The notes: generated by a model not told the origin, from the letters alone. DNA of 64,000 nt from Marinomonas arctica (GCF_003259225.1 NZ_QHJF01000010.1:1-64000); one strand, 5' to 3'. Counted from the stretch's first letter, positions 8,848 to 17,436 are shown. Translations and numbers: made by a program.

Positions 8848-9372
8848 ATGAGCGAAGTGGAAACAACAAACGACCAAACTCCAGCACCAAAACGTAAAGA
8901 TAAAAAGCCTTCACGTTCGCAATTGCGCAGTGCTTCTCGTCGTTTGGCATTACAAGCCGTCTACCAATGGCAAATGAACAAAACAGCGGTTAGCGAGATA
9001 GAAACTCAGTTCGTGATGGATCAAGATCAAGATATGGATTCTTGTGACAAAGTCTACTTTCGTGAATTGCTACAAGGTGTAACCGCCAGCGCTAAGAAAC
9101 TGGACGCTTTGTTTGAAGAACTACTGGATCGTCCATTAAGCGAACTGGATCCAATCGAGTTGGCGGTGATGCGTATCGGTTCGTATGAATTGTCTCAACG
9201 CTTAGACGTACCCTACCGTGTTGCGATCAACGAAAGTGTTGAACTTGCCAAAGCCTTTGGTGCGACCGAAAGCCACAAATACGTTAATGGCATTTTAGAC
9301 AAACTAGCACAACGCGTGCGCCGCGAAGAAATCGCCGCTCGCCGAGAAGCGAATAAAGAGTCGAACAAATAA
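8848..9372 (+). CDS. nusB: Transcription antitermination factor NusB
   Basis: 174 residues from the ATG at 8848, which has TTGAGGC as ribosome-binding site; an in-frame TTG four codons earlier overlaps that site and is less likely. NusB binds boxA RNA together with NusE (S10) in the rRNA antitermination complex. The all-helical NusB fold is recognisable from SRSQLRSASRRLALQAVYQW near the N-terminus and from PYRVAINESVELAKAFG near residue 120. The basic N-terminal tail is slightly longer than in E. coli (~139 residues total there). Its leader carries boxA, so autogenous control is likely. Confidence 0.95.
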   Translation: MSEVETTNDQTPAPKRKDKKPSRSQLRSASRRLALQAVYQWQMNKTAVSEIETQFVMDQDQDMDSCDKVYFRELLQGVTASAKKLDALFEELLDRPLSELDPIELAVMRIGSYELSQRLDVPYRVAINESVELAKAFGATESHKYVNGILDKLAQRVRREEIAARREANKESNK

Positions 9373-9425
9373 TCGAAAAACGATTATGTAAGCGTTTCTG
9401 AAAGCGTCATTAAAAGACAGTTAAG

Positions 9426-9461
9426 AGCCCCGTTATTACGTGTTAGTAACGGGGCTTTTTT
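9426..9461 (+). terminator. Intrinsic terminator after nusB
   Basis: The perfect 10-bp GC-rich stem AGCCCCGTTA / TAACGGGGCT (9426-9435 and 9447-9456) is followed by T6. It ends the nusB transcript 50 bp past the stop. Confidence 0.92.
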
Positions 9462-9614
9462 ATGCCTTCATGTTCAGCCTTGGCTAAAGCTAACAAATAA
9501 CGATTTGTTTCGAAACATTGTTCTTATTGATGGCTGGTTTATTCTTAACCCGCTATCATAGATGGGTATCAAGGCGGTTGTTAGGCGGCCTTACCCAATA
9601 TTTTTAGGATCATA

Positions 9615-9908
9615 ATGAAAAAGAACTTTGTCTTATCTCACCCAAAAAAGCCATATCAGCGCCTCATCGAAGAAGCGAAAAACGAAGTTAAGCAATACAT
9701 CAAAGCGGAGCGCAACAAAGCCTTGCCAGAGGGCGCGGATTTTTGGGGATTTAACTGCAAGTTTGGTCAAACGGCTGACAAAGCGCGAGCGATCCATGAA
9801 GGCGATATCAATACCAATATTAGCTCGGCACAAAGCCAGCATTGGAAGTCTTTTTATCTCGAAGTGATCCCAACGCCTAAACAACGAGCTAAACGTTCAG
9901 AAGATTAA
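9615..9908 (+). CDS. DUF6172 family small protein
   Basis: 97 residues, basic and soluble, without signal peptide or membrane segment. It resembles the small conserved family annotated DUF6172 (MKKNFVLSHPKK start, then ERNKALPEGADFWGFNCKFG in the middle). The ATG has an AGGAT site. It sits alone between two terminators, so it is a single-gene unit. Function unknown; the family name is from memory, not from a search. Confidence 0.75.
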   Translation: MKKNFVLSHPKKPYQRLIEEAKNEVKQYIKAERNKALPEGADFWGFNCKFGQTADKARAIHEGDINTNISSAQSQHWKSFYLEVIPTPKQRAKRSED

Positions 9909-9942
9909 CGCTGAGCGATAGCGATCATAATTTCTTCTCCAA

Positions 9943-9974
9943 AGGGCAGGTTGCGCAGAGCAATCTGCCTTTTT
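9943..9974 (+). terminator. Intrinsic terminator after the DUF6172 gene
   Basis: A 10-bp stem with one G-U pair (GGCAGGTTGC / GCAATCTGCC, 9944-9953 and 9959-9968), a five-base loop and T6. Confidence 0.9.
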
Positions 9975-10091
9975 TGCTTCTGACAGACTGCTGACATTAC
10001 GGTATCCTTTCTGTTTTAAAATAGACGAGCGTTTACTGCTCAGCAAATGCCTTTTATTTAACCTTTAACTGAGATAAGCAAGGATCTTCTG

Positions 10092-11042
10092 TTGAGAGAA
10101 TTCGAGTTGATACAAAATATCTTTCAAGCGTCTGTGATGGCAAGTACAAAAGGGCGCGGGGATCTTTTGTTAGGTATCGGTGATGATTGCGCGCAAGTGC
10201 AAGTGCCGCCGGGACAGAGTCTGGTGTTTTCCATGGATACTCTAGTCGAAGGGCGACATTTTCCGTTCGATGCGGACCCTGTAGACATTGGTTATCGCGC
10301 GGTAGCAAGTTGTGTCAGTGATTTAGCCGCGATGGGGGCAAAACCGGCGTTTTTCACCTTGGGACTGACGATTCCAGAATCCGATCCACAATGGTTAGCG
10401 GGTCTAGCGCAAGGCATGGCGGAACTGGCGGAGCCGATTGGTTTGGCCCTAGTGGGTGGCGATACCACCAAAGGGCCACTGACGATTACACTACAAGTGC
10501 ATGGTTATGTTGAGCCTGACATGGCCGTAAAGCGCAGTGGCGCCAAGGTCGGTGACGATATTTATGTGACTGGATTGCTTGGTGATGCCGCGGCGGCCGT
10601 GCCGATTGTGACGGGTGAGTTGCAAGTATCGAGTGAGCGCTTTGATTATTTTTATGATCGTTACTGGCGACCGCAATCAAGGCTAATTGCCGGCATGGCA
10701 CTGAAGCGCGTGGTGCATGCCATGATGGATATTTCCGATGGCCTTGCGCAAGATATCCAGCATATACTCAAAGCCTCTGGTGTTGGTGCGAATATCGATG
10801 CGAATCGTGTGCCGATTTCCGCTGAGTTAAGTCGTTGGCAACCTGAAACGGCGGTGGCGTTAGCCTTAACTGGTGGTGATGATTACGAGTTATGCTTTAC
10901 CGCAGCAAAAGAACAAGCCGCCGAAATAGCATTAATCACCCAAACATTGAGTTTGCCATGCACCAAGGTAGGCGAGATTGTCGAAGAGGGCTTGGTGATT
11001 CAACACTATGATGGCGAGATAACTGGCTGGCAACATTTTTAG
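10092..11042 (+). CDS. thiL: Thiamine-monophosphate kinase
   Basis: 316 residues. Phosphorylates thiamine monophosphate to thiamine diphosphate with ATP. The start is TTG with an AAGGAT site 6-7 bp upstream; REFELIQNIF matches the family's N-terminal start. The AIRS/PurM-type fold is shown by GIGDDCAQV near residue 29, SMDTLVEGRHF near 49, LVGGDTTKGP near 120 and MDISDGLAQD near 215. Followed by pgpA, the usual nusB-thiL-pgpA order here interrupted by the DUF6172 unit. Confidence 0.95.
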   Translation: MREFELIQNIFQASVMASTKGRGDLLLGIGDDCAQVQVPPGQSLVFSMDTLVEGRHFPFDADPVDIGYRAVASCVSDLAAMGAKPAFFTLGLTIPESDPQWLAGLAQGMAELAEPIGLALVGGDTTKGPLTITLQVHGYVEPDMAVKRSGAKVGDDIYVTGLLGDAAAAVPIVTGELQVSSERFDYFYDRYWRPQSRLIAGMALKRVVHAMMDISDGLAQDIQHILKASGVGANIDANRVPISAELSRWQPETAVALALTGGDDYELCFTAAKEQAAEIALITQTLSLPCTKVGEIVEEGLVIQHYDGEITGWQHF

Positions 11043-11100
11043 CGCCATGAGAGGCCACAAGAAATTTTCATTTTTCATTTAATAAATAGGTAGCAACACC

Positions 11101-11583
11101 ATGGCAAATTCTGCCCCAGCGTCTGTATGGCGTAATCCGATACATTTCTTGGCGTTTGGCCTTGGTTCCGGCGCTGCGCCAAAAGCACCAGGTACTTTTG
11201 GTACGCTTGCGGCTGTGCCGATTTTTATTTGGTTATTACAAGATTTAAGCGCGATGGCGTATCTTGCTGTGCTGGTGGTGACGTCACTGGTCGGGATTTA
11301 TCTTTGTGGTAAAACATCAAAAGACATGGGCGTACATGACCATGCTGGTATCGTCTGGGACGAATTTGTTGGTTTCTGGATCACCATGTGGCTGGCGCCT
11401 GCGGGTTGGTTTTATATCGTGCTGGGCTTTGTATTGTTTCGCCTATTCGATATTCTGAAACCTTGGCCAATCTCATGGGTTGATAAAAACGTCCACGGCG
11501 GTTTCGGCATCATGCTGGACGATATTCTGGCTGGCATTATGTCGTTTGTCGTCCTACAAGCTTTGGTGGAATTTGTTTTGTAG
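11101..11583 (+). CDS. pgpA: Phosphatidylglycerophosphatase A
   Basis: 160 residues. Inner-membrane enzyme that dephosphorylates phosphatidylglycerol phosphate. The PgpA signature is clear: GLGSGAAPKAPGTFGTLAAV near residue 21, and HDHAGIVWDEFVGFW near 80 with the metal-binding acids. About four hydrophobic segments. It lies 58 bp after thiL on the same strand, so the two are probably co-transcribed. Confidence 0.95.
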   Translation: MANSAPASVWRNPIHFLAFGLGSGAAPKAPGTFGTLAAVPIFIWLLQDLSAMAYLAVLVVTSLVGIYLCGKTSKDMGVHDHAGIVWDEFVGFWITMWLAPAGWFYIVLGFVLFRLFDILKPWPISWVDKNVHGGFGIMLDDILAGIMSFVVLQALVEFVL

Positions 11584-11924
11584 GCCTGATGAGGGAGGTA
11601 CGACCGTGATCAGGCGTGTGACGTTATTTTGCCTGCAATTGTTTGATTTACAAAGGATTTTGTAGGTCGCGGCTTTAGCCCGACAAGACGTGATTTGTCG
11701 TAATGCGTTTTTTGTCGGTATATTTTTGTTTAGGATAAATAGCGACTTACAGGATCAGTGGAAGTTGTTTTTCGACCCCTTTCCAAGGGGAAGGTTAGGA
11801 TGGGGTTGTTCTTGTTACTCGAACTGCGTTGTTGCCATCGACCGAATAACATTTCTTCTCGAAACTACCGCCTACCTCGTCGGAATGTTATTCGCTCATG
11901 ACTTCTGGTTATTGGCGGTTAAGT
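11584..11924. other. Gene-free spacer with palindromic repeat-like fragments
   Basis: 341 bp with no supported gene. A GCCTGAT/ATCAGGC inverted repeat (11584-11590 and 11609-11615) follows pgpA. Next come a bulged palindrome of the GTCGxGGCTTTAGCCCGAC type (near 11667-11684), resembling small intergenic palindromes scattered in gammaproteobacterial genomes, and a CCCTTTCCAAGGGG element (near 11779-11792) with a trailing GTTAGGATGGGGTT-like tail. A long inverted repeat (11843-11894) closes the spacer next to the kinase gene. Confidence 0.5.
11843..11894. repeat. 11-bp perfect inverted repeat beside the kinase gene end
   Basis: CGAATAACATT (11843-11853) and AATGTTATTCG (11884-11894) are exact inverted copies 30 bases apart, 31 bp beyond the kinase stop codon. 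There is no T-run. This could be a transcript-end hairpin or a scar at the edge of the inserted cassette. Confidence 0.6.
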
Positions 11925-13028
11925 TTAGTAAATATCATCTAAAGGATCGTGCTCTGGATCGAAGCCTTGATTGTGAATCACCTTTTTTACAAAAAAATCG
12001 TCTTCTAATCTAGTATCTTTGGAGTTGATCCATCCAAAAAGCCTGACAATAGAATCTATCGATGGCCTATTTTCCCCTTTTGTAGATAAAAGGTGTTTGA
12101 AGGTAAATTTACTGATAGTCGAAAGTTTTCCAATGTTTCTGGTAAATGATATATCTAAGTCTTCTCTTCTCATTAATAATTTATATGCATCAGAAATACT
12201 ATCTACTTTAAAAGGCAATTCGTCGAAAATTAGATTGTATGCATAGACTCCAAAAGACCAGCTATCATAGTTAACAGTATCAGTACCATGTAATAAAAAA
12301 TCTGGAGGCATTGAAGTAAAAGATGCCATTATTCTTTTACTGTTATCGTCTTCGATTAGATTTTCATCGTAATTTTCTGAAAAATCGTATCTATTTAAGT
12401 CCCCTAAACCTTTTTGTAATTTACACATGCCCATATCTAGAAAAACAATTCTAGGATCGTTGTCTAATAAATTTTTATTATGTAGGTGACCGACACTATC
12501 AAATGGATACATCGTGTAGCCTTTTTTAATTAAAATATTTTCAGGATGAAGATCTCTGTGTTCATATCCCAATCTAGAAAAATAATTCATTGCAGACGAA
12601 AGTCTGTACAGAAATTCATATTTTTCATTTAAGTTAAGTTTTGATGAGTCTATTGAAGATAATAGTTCTCCTTCCTCATATTTATAAGAAAAATAAAATA
12701 TTTTGTTTGATATGTTTTTTATATTATGAGTTATTGTTGGAACGGGGTAGCTCGTTTTTGGTCCTCTAAATAAAAAAAACCTATCGTCTTCTCCATATCT
12801 ATCGGTGTTTGAAATATTTTTTAGTAATGACTGATATTCAAATTTAAATCTTTCTATTTCAATTTTATTTCTTGGGAATATAAGAAATTTAAAAACAACT
12901 TTATCATTGTTTTTATTTTCATATAAGGCGGTAAAAGAGCTTCCCCCGCCAAGTTCTTTTTTGAAGGAAAAATCATTAATAGTATCAATCTCTAATTTTT
13001 TTAGGATTTCTAAGCAGTCTTCTTTCAT
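11925..13028 (-). CDS. Eukaryotic-type Ser/Thr protein kinase-like protein of an AT-rich cassette
   Basis: 367 residues. Protein-kinase fold features seen: a glycine-rich loop (ELGGGSSF, 26-32), the ATP-anchoring Lys47 in VVFKF, the catalytic loop HRDLHPEN (157-164) with intact Asp and Asn, and LDMG (197-200) in place of DFG, so the metal-binding Asp198 is kept. It should be catalytically active. No membrane segment. The start overlaps the stop of the preceding gene as ATGA, so the two are translationally coupled. Codon use is much more AT-rich than both flanks, suggesting transfer. The substrate may be the partner protein or a host factor (inference). Kinase fold well supported, role unknown. 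Confidence 0.8.
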   Translation of the reverse strand: MKEDCLEILKKLEIDTINDFSFKKELGGGSSFTALYENKNNDKVVFKFLIFPRNKIEIERFKFEYQSLLKNISNTDRYGEDDRFFLFRGPKTSYPVPTITHNIKNISNKIFYFSYKYEEGELLSSIDSSKLNLNEKYEFLYRLSSAMNYFSRLGYEHRDLHPENILIKKGYTMYPFDSVGHLHNKNLLDNDPRIVFLDMGMCKLQKGLGDLNRYDFSENYDENLIEDDNSKRIMASFTSMPPDFLLHGTDTVNYDSWSFGVYAYNLIFDELPFKVDSISDAYKLLMRREDLDISFTRNIGKLSTISKFTFKHLLSTKGENRPSIDSIVRLFGWINSKDTRLEDDFFVKKVIHNQGFDPEHDPLDDIY

Positions 13029-13468
13029 TTTTTTATGACCCTGTATAGTTTACAGTAGAGCATTATTTCTCCATTAAAATCATGAGGAATATCGGAAAAC
13101 TCCATTAACGAAGTGTAGTTTTTAGATTCTAACCAATCTTTTATTTTTTTAGAGTCTTCAATGTCAGTGATTTCAGCAATAGCTTCATTAAAATCATGAA
13201 CTTCTTCACTAAAGATGAAACATACACTTTTATCACTAAATACCGGAACGATTTCAACCACTTTTCCAAACTGTAGTGCTTGTTTAATGTCTGGGGTGCA
13301 AAAAATTGTTTGGCTTCTTGCACGTATTCCAAATGTTTTTTCAAACCATTCGTCTGCAACCTCATGAAGTTTTTGTGGAGAGTTAAGAGGTTTTCTGGGG
13401 AGTTTCAAATAAGTGTTTTCTTGGACCTCATCCAGAGGAATAGTTTTTACCCCACGATATAATTTCAT
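13025..13468 (-). CDS. Hypothetical protein, possibly ADP-ribosyltransferase-like, coupled to kinase
   Basis: 147 residues. The N-terminal LYRG (residues 3-6), a central RARSQTIFCTPD segment (49-60) followed by a short helix and strand, and Glu134 near the C-terminus are arranged as in small mono-ADP-ribosyltransferase folds (Arg on strand 1, Ser/Thr on strand 2, late Glu). This is pattern recognition, not a confirmed family match. The ATG has an AAGGAT site. It overlaps the kinase gene by ATGA. Together they form a two-gene AT-rich cassette between pgpA and an amino-acid transporter. It may be an effector controlled by phosphorylation, as in toxin/kinase or anti-phage pairs; unproven. Confidence 0.6.
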   Translation of the reverse strand: MKLYRGVKTIPLDEVQENTYLKLPRKPLNSPQKLHEVADEWFEKTFGIRARSQTIFCTPDIKQALQFGKVVEIVPVFSDKSVCFIFSEEVHDFNEAIAEITDIEDSKKIKDWLESKNYTSLMEFSDIPHDFNGEIMLYCKLYRVIKK

Positions 13469-13623
13469 ATGAATCCTTATGAAATGTATGGCAGCTAGTG
13501 TCTAAGCTATATAAATAGAATTAAAACAAACAAACAAAGACTGTAACCTTAACAGTTAATGGTTTCTATATATTAAATTGATTATTTATTGATAAAGTGT
13601 TCCATATTTAGATCCGTCTCTAG

Positions 13624-14466
13624 TCAATGATGATCATTGCGTCTTAGATGCGCTTCAAAGGCGCGTATCAGTAGCGATAGGCTGAGTGTGAGTACGAGGT
13701 ACATGAAGGCGACGACGTTGTAGGTTTCGAAGAATTGGAAGGTGGAGGAGCTGAAGACTTTGCCGAGTTGGGTGATGTCTTGTACGCCTAATACCGAGAC
13801 GAGTGCGGAGTCTTTGATCATGGCGACGAAGTCGTTGCCAAGGGGCGGTAAGATTTTGCGCATGGCTTGGGGTAGGGTGATTAAGCGGAAGCGATGCCAG
13901 TTGGATAAGCCTAGTGCTTTGGCGGCTTCTATTTGTCCTTTGCTCACTTCTTGAATGCCGGCACGAAAGACTTCAGCAATAAAAGCGCTGTAACTGATGG
14001 CAAGGGCGATAATGGCACGCCACAGTAGAGAGAAGTCTCTTGTCGTGGCTTTTTCTATCCATCCCGCTTCAATCGGTATTTGTAATACCCAGTTGTAGAA
14101 TTTTACCATTTCTGGTGCGCCGACAAAGGCGATGTAGAACAAGAGCACAAGAACGGGAATGCCGCGGAAGATTTCCACATAAAAACGGGCGAATTCACGA
14201 AGTATGCGATGACGAGAAAACCCAGCCAGTGCAATGAGTAAACCAAGCAAACTGGCCAAAATAAAAGCCGAAAATGTGACCCCAATGGTGGTGAGTAGTC
14301 CTTCGCTAAGGGCGCTGGCGATGCGTTGGTAACTTTCGTCCGCCACCATGTTCCATAATAGAATCAGAGCAAGGATGATGATAGAGACTAACCACCAAGG
14401 TGTGCGTTCTACGGTGTTTTTAAAGGGCATAATCAATTCATAGCAGGACCATTCCTTGGTCGTCAT
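13624..14466 (-). CDS. Amino-acid ABC transporter permease (His/Glu/Gln/Arg type)
   Basis: 280 residues. Inner-membrane permease with the HisM/GlnP pattern: GLLTTIGVTFSAF near residue 54, an EFARFYVEIFRGIPVLVLLFY-type segment near 91, and the EAA loop EAAKALGLSNWHRFRLITLPQA near 180. About six membrane spans. The ATG at 14466 lies just past a terminator; ATG at 14430 (MPFKNTVER) is a reasonable alternative, and neither has a strong ribosome-binding site. It follows the binding-protein gene. No ATPase gene is next to them, so the transporter is incomplete here. Confidence 0.88.
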   Translation of the reverse strand: MTTKEWSCYELIMPFKNTVERTPWWLVSIIILALILLWNMVADESYQRIASALSEGLLTTIGVTFSAFILASLLGLLIALAGFSRHRILREFARFYVEIFRGIPVLVLLFYIAFVGAPEMVKFYNWVLQIPIEAGWIEKATTRDFSLLWRAIIALAISYSAFIAEVFRAGIQEVSKGQIEAAKALGLSNWHRFRLITLPQAMRKILPPLGNDFVAMIKDSALVSVLGVQDITQLGKVFSSSTFQFFETYNVVAFMYLVLTLSLSLLIRAFEAHLRRNDHH

Positions 14467-14470
14467 TAAT

Positions 14471-14510
14471 AAAAAAACGGACGGTCTAAACTGTATGTAG
14501 ACGATCCGTT
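14471..14510 (-). terminator. Hairpin with U-run between binding protein and permease
   Basis: On the minus strand a 13-bp stem with one mismatch (arms 14498-14510 and 14476-14488) is followed by seven T. It lies between the binding-protein stop and the permease start, so it probably attenuates read-through and keeps the binding protein in excess. Confidence 0.8.
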
Positions 14511-14533
14511 ACTCTGTGTTGATGACGTTGGGC

Positions 14534-15322
14534 TTATTGGTTATAGTCGAAAAACCATTTTTTGTTCAACGCATCCAGTGTACCGTCTTTTTTCATGCTT
14601 TCGATGGCGGCATTGATCGGTTGAACAAGATCTGAGCCCGGAGCCAAAATGAAACCAAAGTCTTCGGAGCCCAATGGACCGCCAACAATTTTGAATGCGC
14701 CAGGATTGGCGCCGATGTAACCACGAGCCGATGCGGCGTCCATTAATACGCTGTCCACATCGCCTGATTTAAGTGCTTGTACGGAAGCGCCGAAGGTGTC
14801 TAATAAGGTAATGCGTGGGTTACTTTCATCGCCATCAAGCACATCGTAGACGGCGACATAAAAGTTGGTGGTGCCAGCTTGCGCGCCAAATTGCAGGTCT
14901 GGATTGGCAGCAAAGGATTTGGCATCGTTAAAGCGATCTTCATCGGCACGAACCAACATGAACTGCTGAGACGTCATGTAAGGAATGGTGAAGTCAATTT
15001 GCTGGGCACGTTCTTCATTAATGGTGATGCCGTCCATGCCGACATCGTATTGGCCTTGTTTAACGGCTTGGATCATGGTGTCCCAGCTGCTCAGGTGCCA
15101 TTCTATTTTGGCGTTTAAGCGTTTGCCAATTTCGTTCATGGCGTCGTATTCCCAACCTATGCCTTCGCCAGTGGCTGGGTCGACAAAGTTAAGTGGCGTG
15201 TAGGCATTTTCCGTGACGGCTAAAATAGTGCGACCTTTTAGGTCTGGCAAGTTGTCGGCGAAGCTTAGGCTACTGATTGAAACCGCAGCGATCACCATTA
15301 AACGAGATAACAAAGACACCAT
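14534..15322 (-). CDS. Periplasmic amino-acid-binding protein (SBP_bac_3)
   Basis: 262 residues from ATG 15322; the frame is open 25 codons further but [21 protein letters not shown] begins a proper signal peptide. The type-2 binding fold for polar or basic amino acids is shown by the early [26 protein letters not shown] near residue 60, [16 protein letters not shown] near 90 and late [10 protein letters not shown]. It is the ligand-binding component for the permease downstream. Confidence 0.88.
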   Translation of the reverse strand: MVSLLSRLMVIAAVSISSLSFADNLPDLKGRTILAVTENAYTPLNFVDPATGEGIGWEYDAMNEIGKRLNAKIEWHLSSWDTMIQAVKQGQYDVGMDGITINEERAQQIDFTIPYMTSQQFMLVRADEDRFNDAKSFAANPDLQFGAQAGTTNFYVAVYDVLDGDESNPRITLLDTFGASVQALKSGDVDSVLMDAASARGYIGANPGAFKIVGGPLGSEDFGFILAPGSDLVQPINAAIESMKKDGTLDALNKKWFFDYNQ

Positions 15323-15500
15323 GTTTTTATACCTTTTAGGAGTTTTCTCAAAATTGGCCGTGATTATACACAGCTGTTGCGTAAAGATCTCTAGCAAGCT
15401 TTAGGCCATCAAGTGGCATCTATTGGCGTAAGCGAGTATATTTGCTTACCAATATTCAATTCGATGAATGTGCACTTTTACGACTGCGATTAAGGTTATT

Positions 15501-16313
15501 ATGTCCCGCGAATTACCACCTCAACAGGCTTTTCAAACGCATTGCTTAGCGCAAATGGGGGTGGTGTCTTGGCTGTCTTCTTCAGACAGCGTGACAGGGA
15601 CGGTGTTTATGCCGATTCAACCCTGGCCGATTGCTGTTGAGGCCGCTGTGGGCTTTGTTCCGCCGCCATCGTCTGCGGGGTTTAAGGCAGTAGAACCCGT
15701 TTCTGTTCCAGTTGAGAAACGCGCTACTGATGAGAAAGACCCTTTGGTGCATCATTTGCGTGAACAGTTAAATGCAGGACCGGAAATCATTGTTGAAGAT
15801 TTACAGCCAATCGAAGAGTTGGCTGTCGATATTGTGGTTGAGCCAGATCCAGCTTTGAATACTCACATCACGCGGCTCAATATTTATGCTTATGCTTTAT
15901 CAAATAAGCTTTTGATTTTGAGCGATGTACCCGAAGTATTCTCTCAAGCGGAAGAGATAGAACGTTTGGCGTTAAAAATGGGTCAAGCCTTATTAAAACA
16001 GCCGATTAATGAATGGCAGGGCAGTGCATTTTCGTGGCCGGGTGCTTTGAAAAATCCCCATTTTTGGAAGCGCACAGATTGGTTATTTGGCGCCTTGGAA
16101 AGTTATGTGGGGCGTTTAGTAAAAGACTTTCCTGAAACGCCATTGTTGGTACTGGCTGGTGCACAAATCACTCAGCTGGTGGAAGACTTAGCACCTGAAA
16201 GCCCATTAAAACACTATCCTACCGCGCGTATTGTTAGTTTGTCTGAGTTGTATCGTATTCCTGAATTGCGCAAAGAGGCGTGGCAAGTGATGCAATCAAG
16301 CCTTTTCCGTTAA
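15501..16313 (+). CDS. HolD-like (DNA polymerase III psi) hypothetical protein
   Basis: 270 residues from ATG 15501 with an AAGG site; an earlier in-frame start (15468) lacks one. The N-terminal AFQTHCLAQMGVVSWL resembles the psi-subunit motif (LxxMGIxxW) and the C-terminal LSELYRIPELRKEAWQVM resembles its end. Its place directly before rimI is the holD-rimI order of E. coli. It is longer than E. coli HolD (137 residues), with a charged central insert. No membrane segments. Assignment by motif and synteny only. Confidence 0.5.
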   Translation: MSRELPPQQAFQTHCLAQMGVVSWLSSSDSVTGTVFMPIQPWPIAVEAAVGFVPPPSSAGFKAVEPVSVPVEKRATDEKDPLVHHLREQLNAGPEIIVEDLQPIEELAVDIVVEPDPALNTHITRLNIYAYALSNKLLILSDVPEVFSQAEEIERLALKMGQALLKQPINEWQGSAFSWPGALKNPHFWKRTDWLFGALESYVGRLVKDFPETPLLVLAGAQITQLVEDLAPESPLKHYPTARIVSLSELYRIPELRKEAWQVMQSSLFR

Positions 16314-16343
16314 TCTTTTGCCTTCCATGAGGCGTTCTATTTT

Positions 16344-16829
16344 ATGATACCTTCTATTTCTATTCGTCTGGCGACGGAGTCCGATTTACAGCCCATTATT
16401 CAGCTTGATGCCTTGTCTAACCCTCATCCTTGGAGGAAAGGTTTGGTCGCGGAGGCGTTGCAGACGCGCCAAAATTGGCTGGTTGAATTAGGGGATGCCA
16501 CACAAAAATCCATCGTTGGGTGGTTAACTGCATCGGTGGTGCTTGATCAGTCCGAATTAGAATTAATTGTGATTGATTCCTCTTTCCGTAGACAGGGGCT
16601 GGCTAGAAAGTTGATCATGGTTTGGTCAGATGCGGTCGTGCAGCAAGGTGTTAATGAGCTCTTGTTAGAAGTGCGCGAGTCGAATCACGGCGCTATTTTG
16701 CTTTACGAATCCATGGGATTCGAGTTGGTTGGGCGTCGGAAAAATTATTATCAAATAGAAAAACAAGGGCAAACAGCGCTCGGGCGCGAAGCGGCCTGTT
16801 TGTTTACACTGAAAATAGAAAGCCTTTAA
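16344..16829 (+). CDS. rimI: Ribosomal-protein-alanine N-acetyltransferase RimI
   Basis: 161 residues. GNAT enzyme that acetylates the N-terminal alanine of ribosomal protein S18. The acetyl-CoA loop is RRQGLARKLI (residues ~79-88), followed by LLLEVRESNHGAILLYESMGF with the RimI-type residues. 30 bp after the HolD-like gene on the same strand. Confidence 0.9.
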   Translation: MIPSISIRLATESDLQPIIQLDALSNPHPWRKGLVAEALQTRQNWLVELGDATQKSIVGWLTASVVLDQSELELIVIDSSFRRQGLARKLIMVWSDAVVQQGVNELLLEVRESNHGAILLYESMGFELVGRRKNYYQIEKQGQTALGREAACLFTLKIESL

Positions 16830-16884
16830 ACGAAGTCGTTGTTTAACGCTTTTATGAATTTAATGTATTGGAAAGAGGTAAAGT

Positions 16885-17436
16885 ATGAGCAAGGTATTGG
16901 TTCCTATTGCTAATGGCAATGAAGATATTGAGGCCATTACGATTATCGATGTATTGCGACGTGGCGGTGTAGACGTTACGGTGGCGAGTATTCATGAGTC
17001 AAAGCACATTGTAATGGCGCATGGCACAAAGCTCGAGGCTGATGTGGTATTGACCGATGTGGCGGATCAGATTTTTGATGCGGTTGTGTTGGCTGGCGGT
17101 ATGCCGGGGGCAGAACATTTGCGTGATTGTGCATTGTTGATTGATATGTTGGAAAAACATGACATCCAAGATGCGTTATTAGCGGCTATTTGTGCCTCAC
17201 CTGCTGTGGTATTTGGTACCCATGGCTTTGTGGTGGATAAACAAGCGACCTGTTACCCAGGTTTCGAAAAAGGATTGATTGGAGCGGAATACATCGCCAA
17301 TGAGCCTGTGGTGATGGATGGTAATATTCTGACTGGCAAAGGGCCTGCCGCTGCGATGGTTTTCTCATTGACGGTATTGGGCAATTTAAAAGGTTACGAT
17401 GCGGCGAAAAATGTCGCCGATGGATTGTTGTGCTAG
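16885..17436 (+). CDS. DJ-1/YajL family protein
   Basis: 183 residues, standard for the YajL/DJ-1 subgroup. Soluble; members act in protection against carbonyl and oxidative stress (exact activity debated). Seen: the NGNEDIEAITIIDVLRRGG start, the reactive-cysteine elbow AAICASPAVV (Cys near residue 106), and GPAAAMVFSL near the end. An AAAGAGG ribosome-binding site precedes it. A TTCTTGACT/AGTCAAGAA hairpin (17460-17481) lies 24 bp past the stop, without a T-run. Confidence 0.9.
   Translation: MSKVLVPIANGNEDIEAITIIDVLRRGGVDVTVASIHESKHIVMAHGTKLEADVVLTDVADQIFDAVVLAGGMPGAEHLRDCALLIDMLEKHDIQDALLAAICASPAVVFGTHGFVVDKQATCYPGFEKGLIGAEYIANEPVVMDGNILTGKGPAAAMVFSLTVLGNLKGYDAAKNVADGLLC

Noticed and set aside
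11690..12013. 107-codon plus-strand frame
   Set aside because: Its first part is the repeat-like spacer and the rest is antisense to the kinase gene, whose catalytic motifs are clear.
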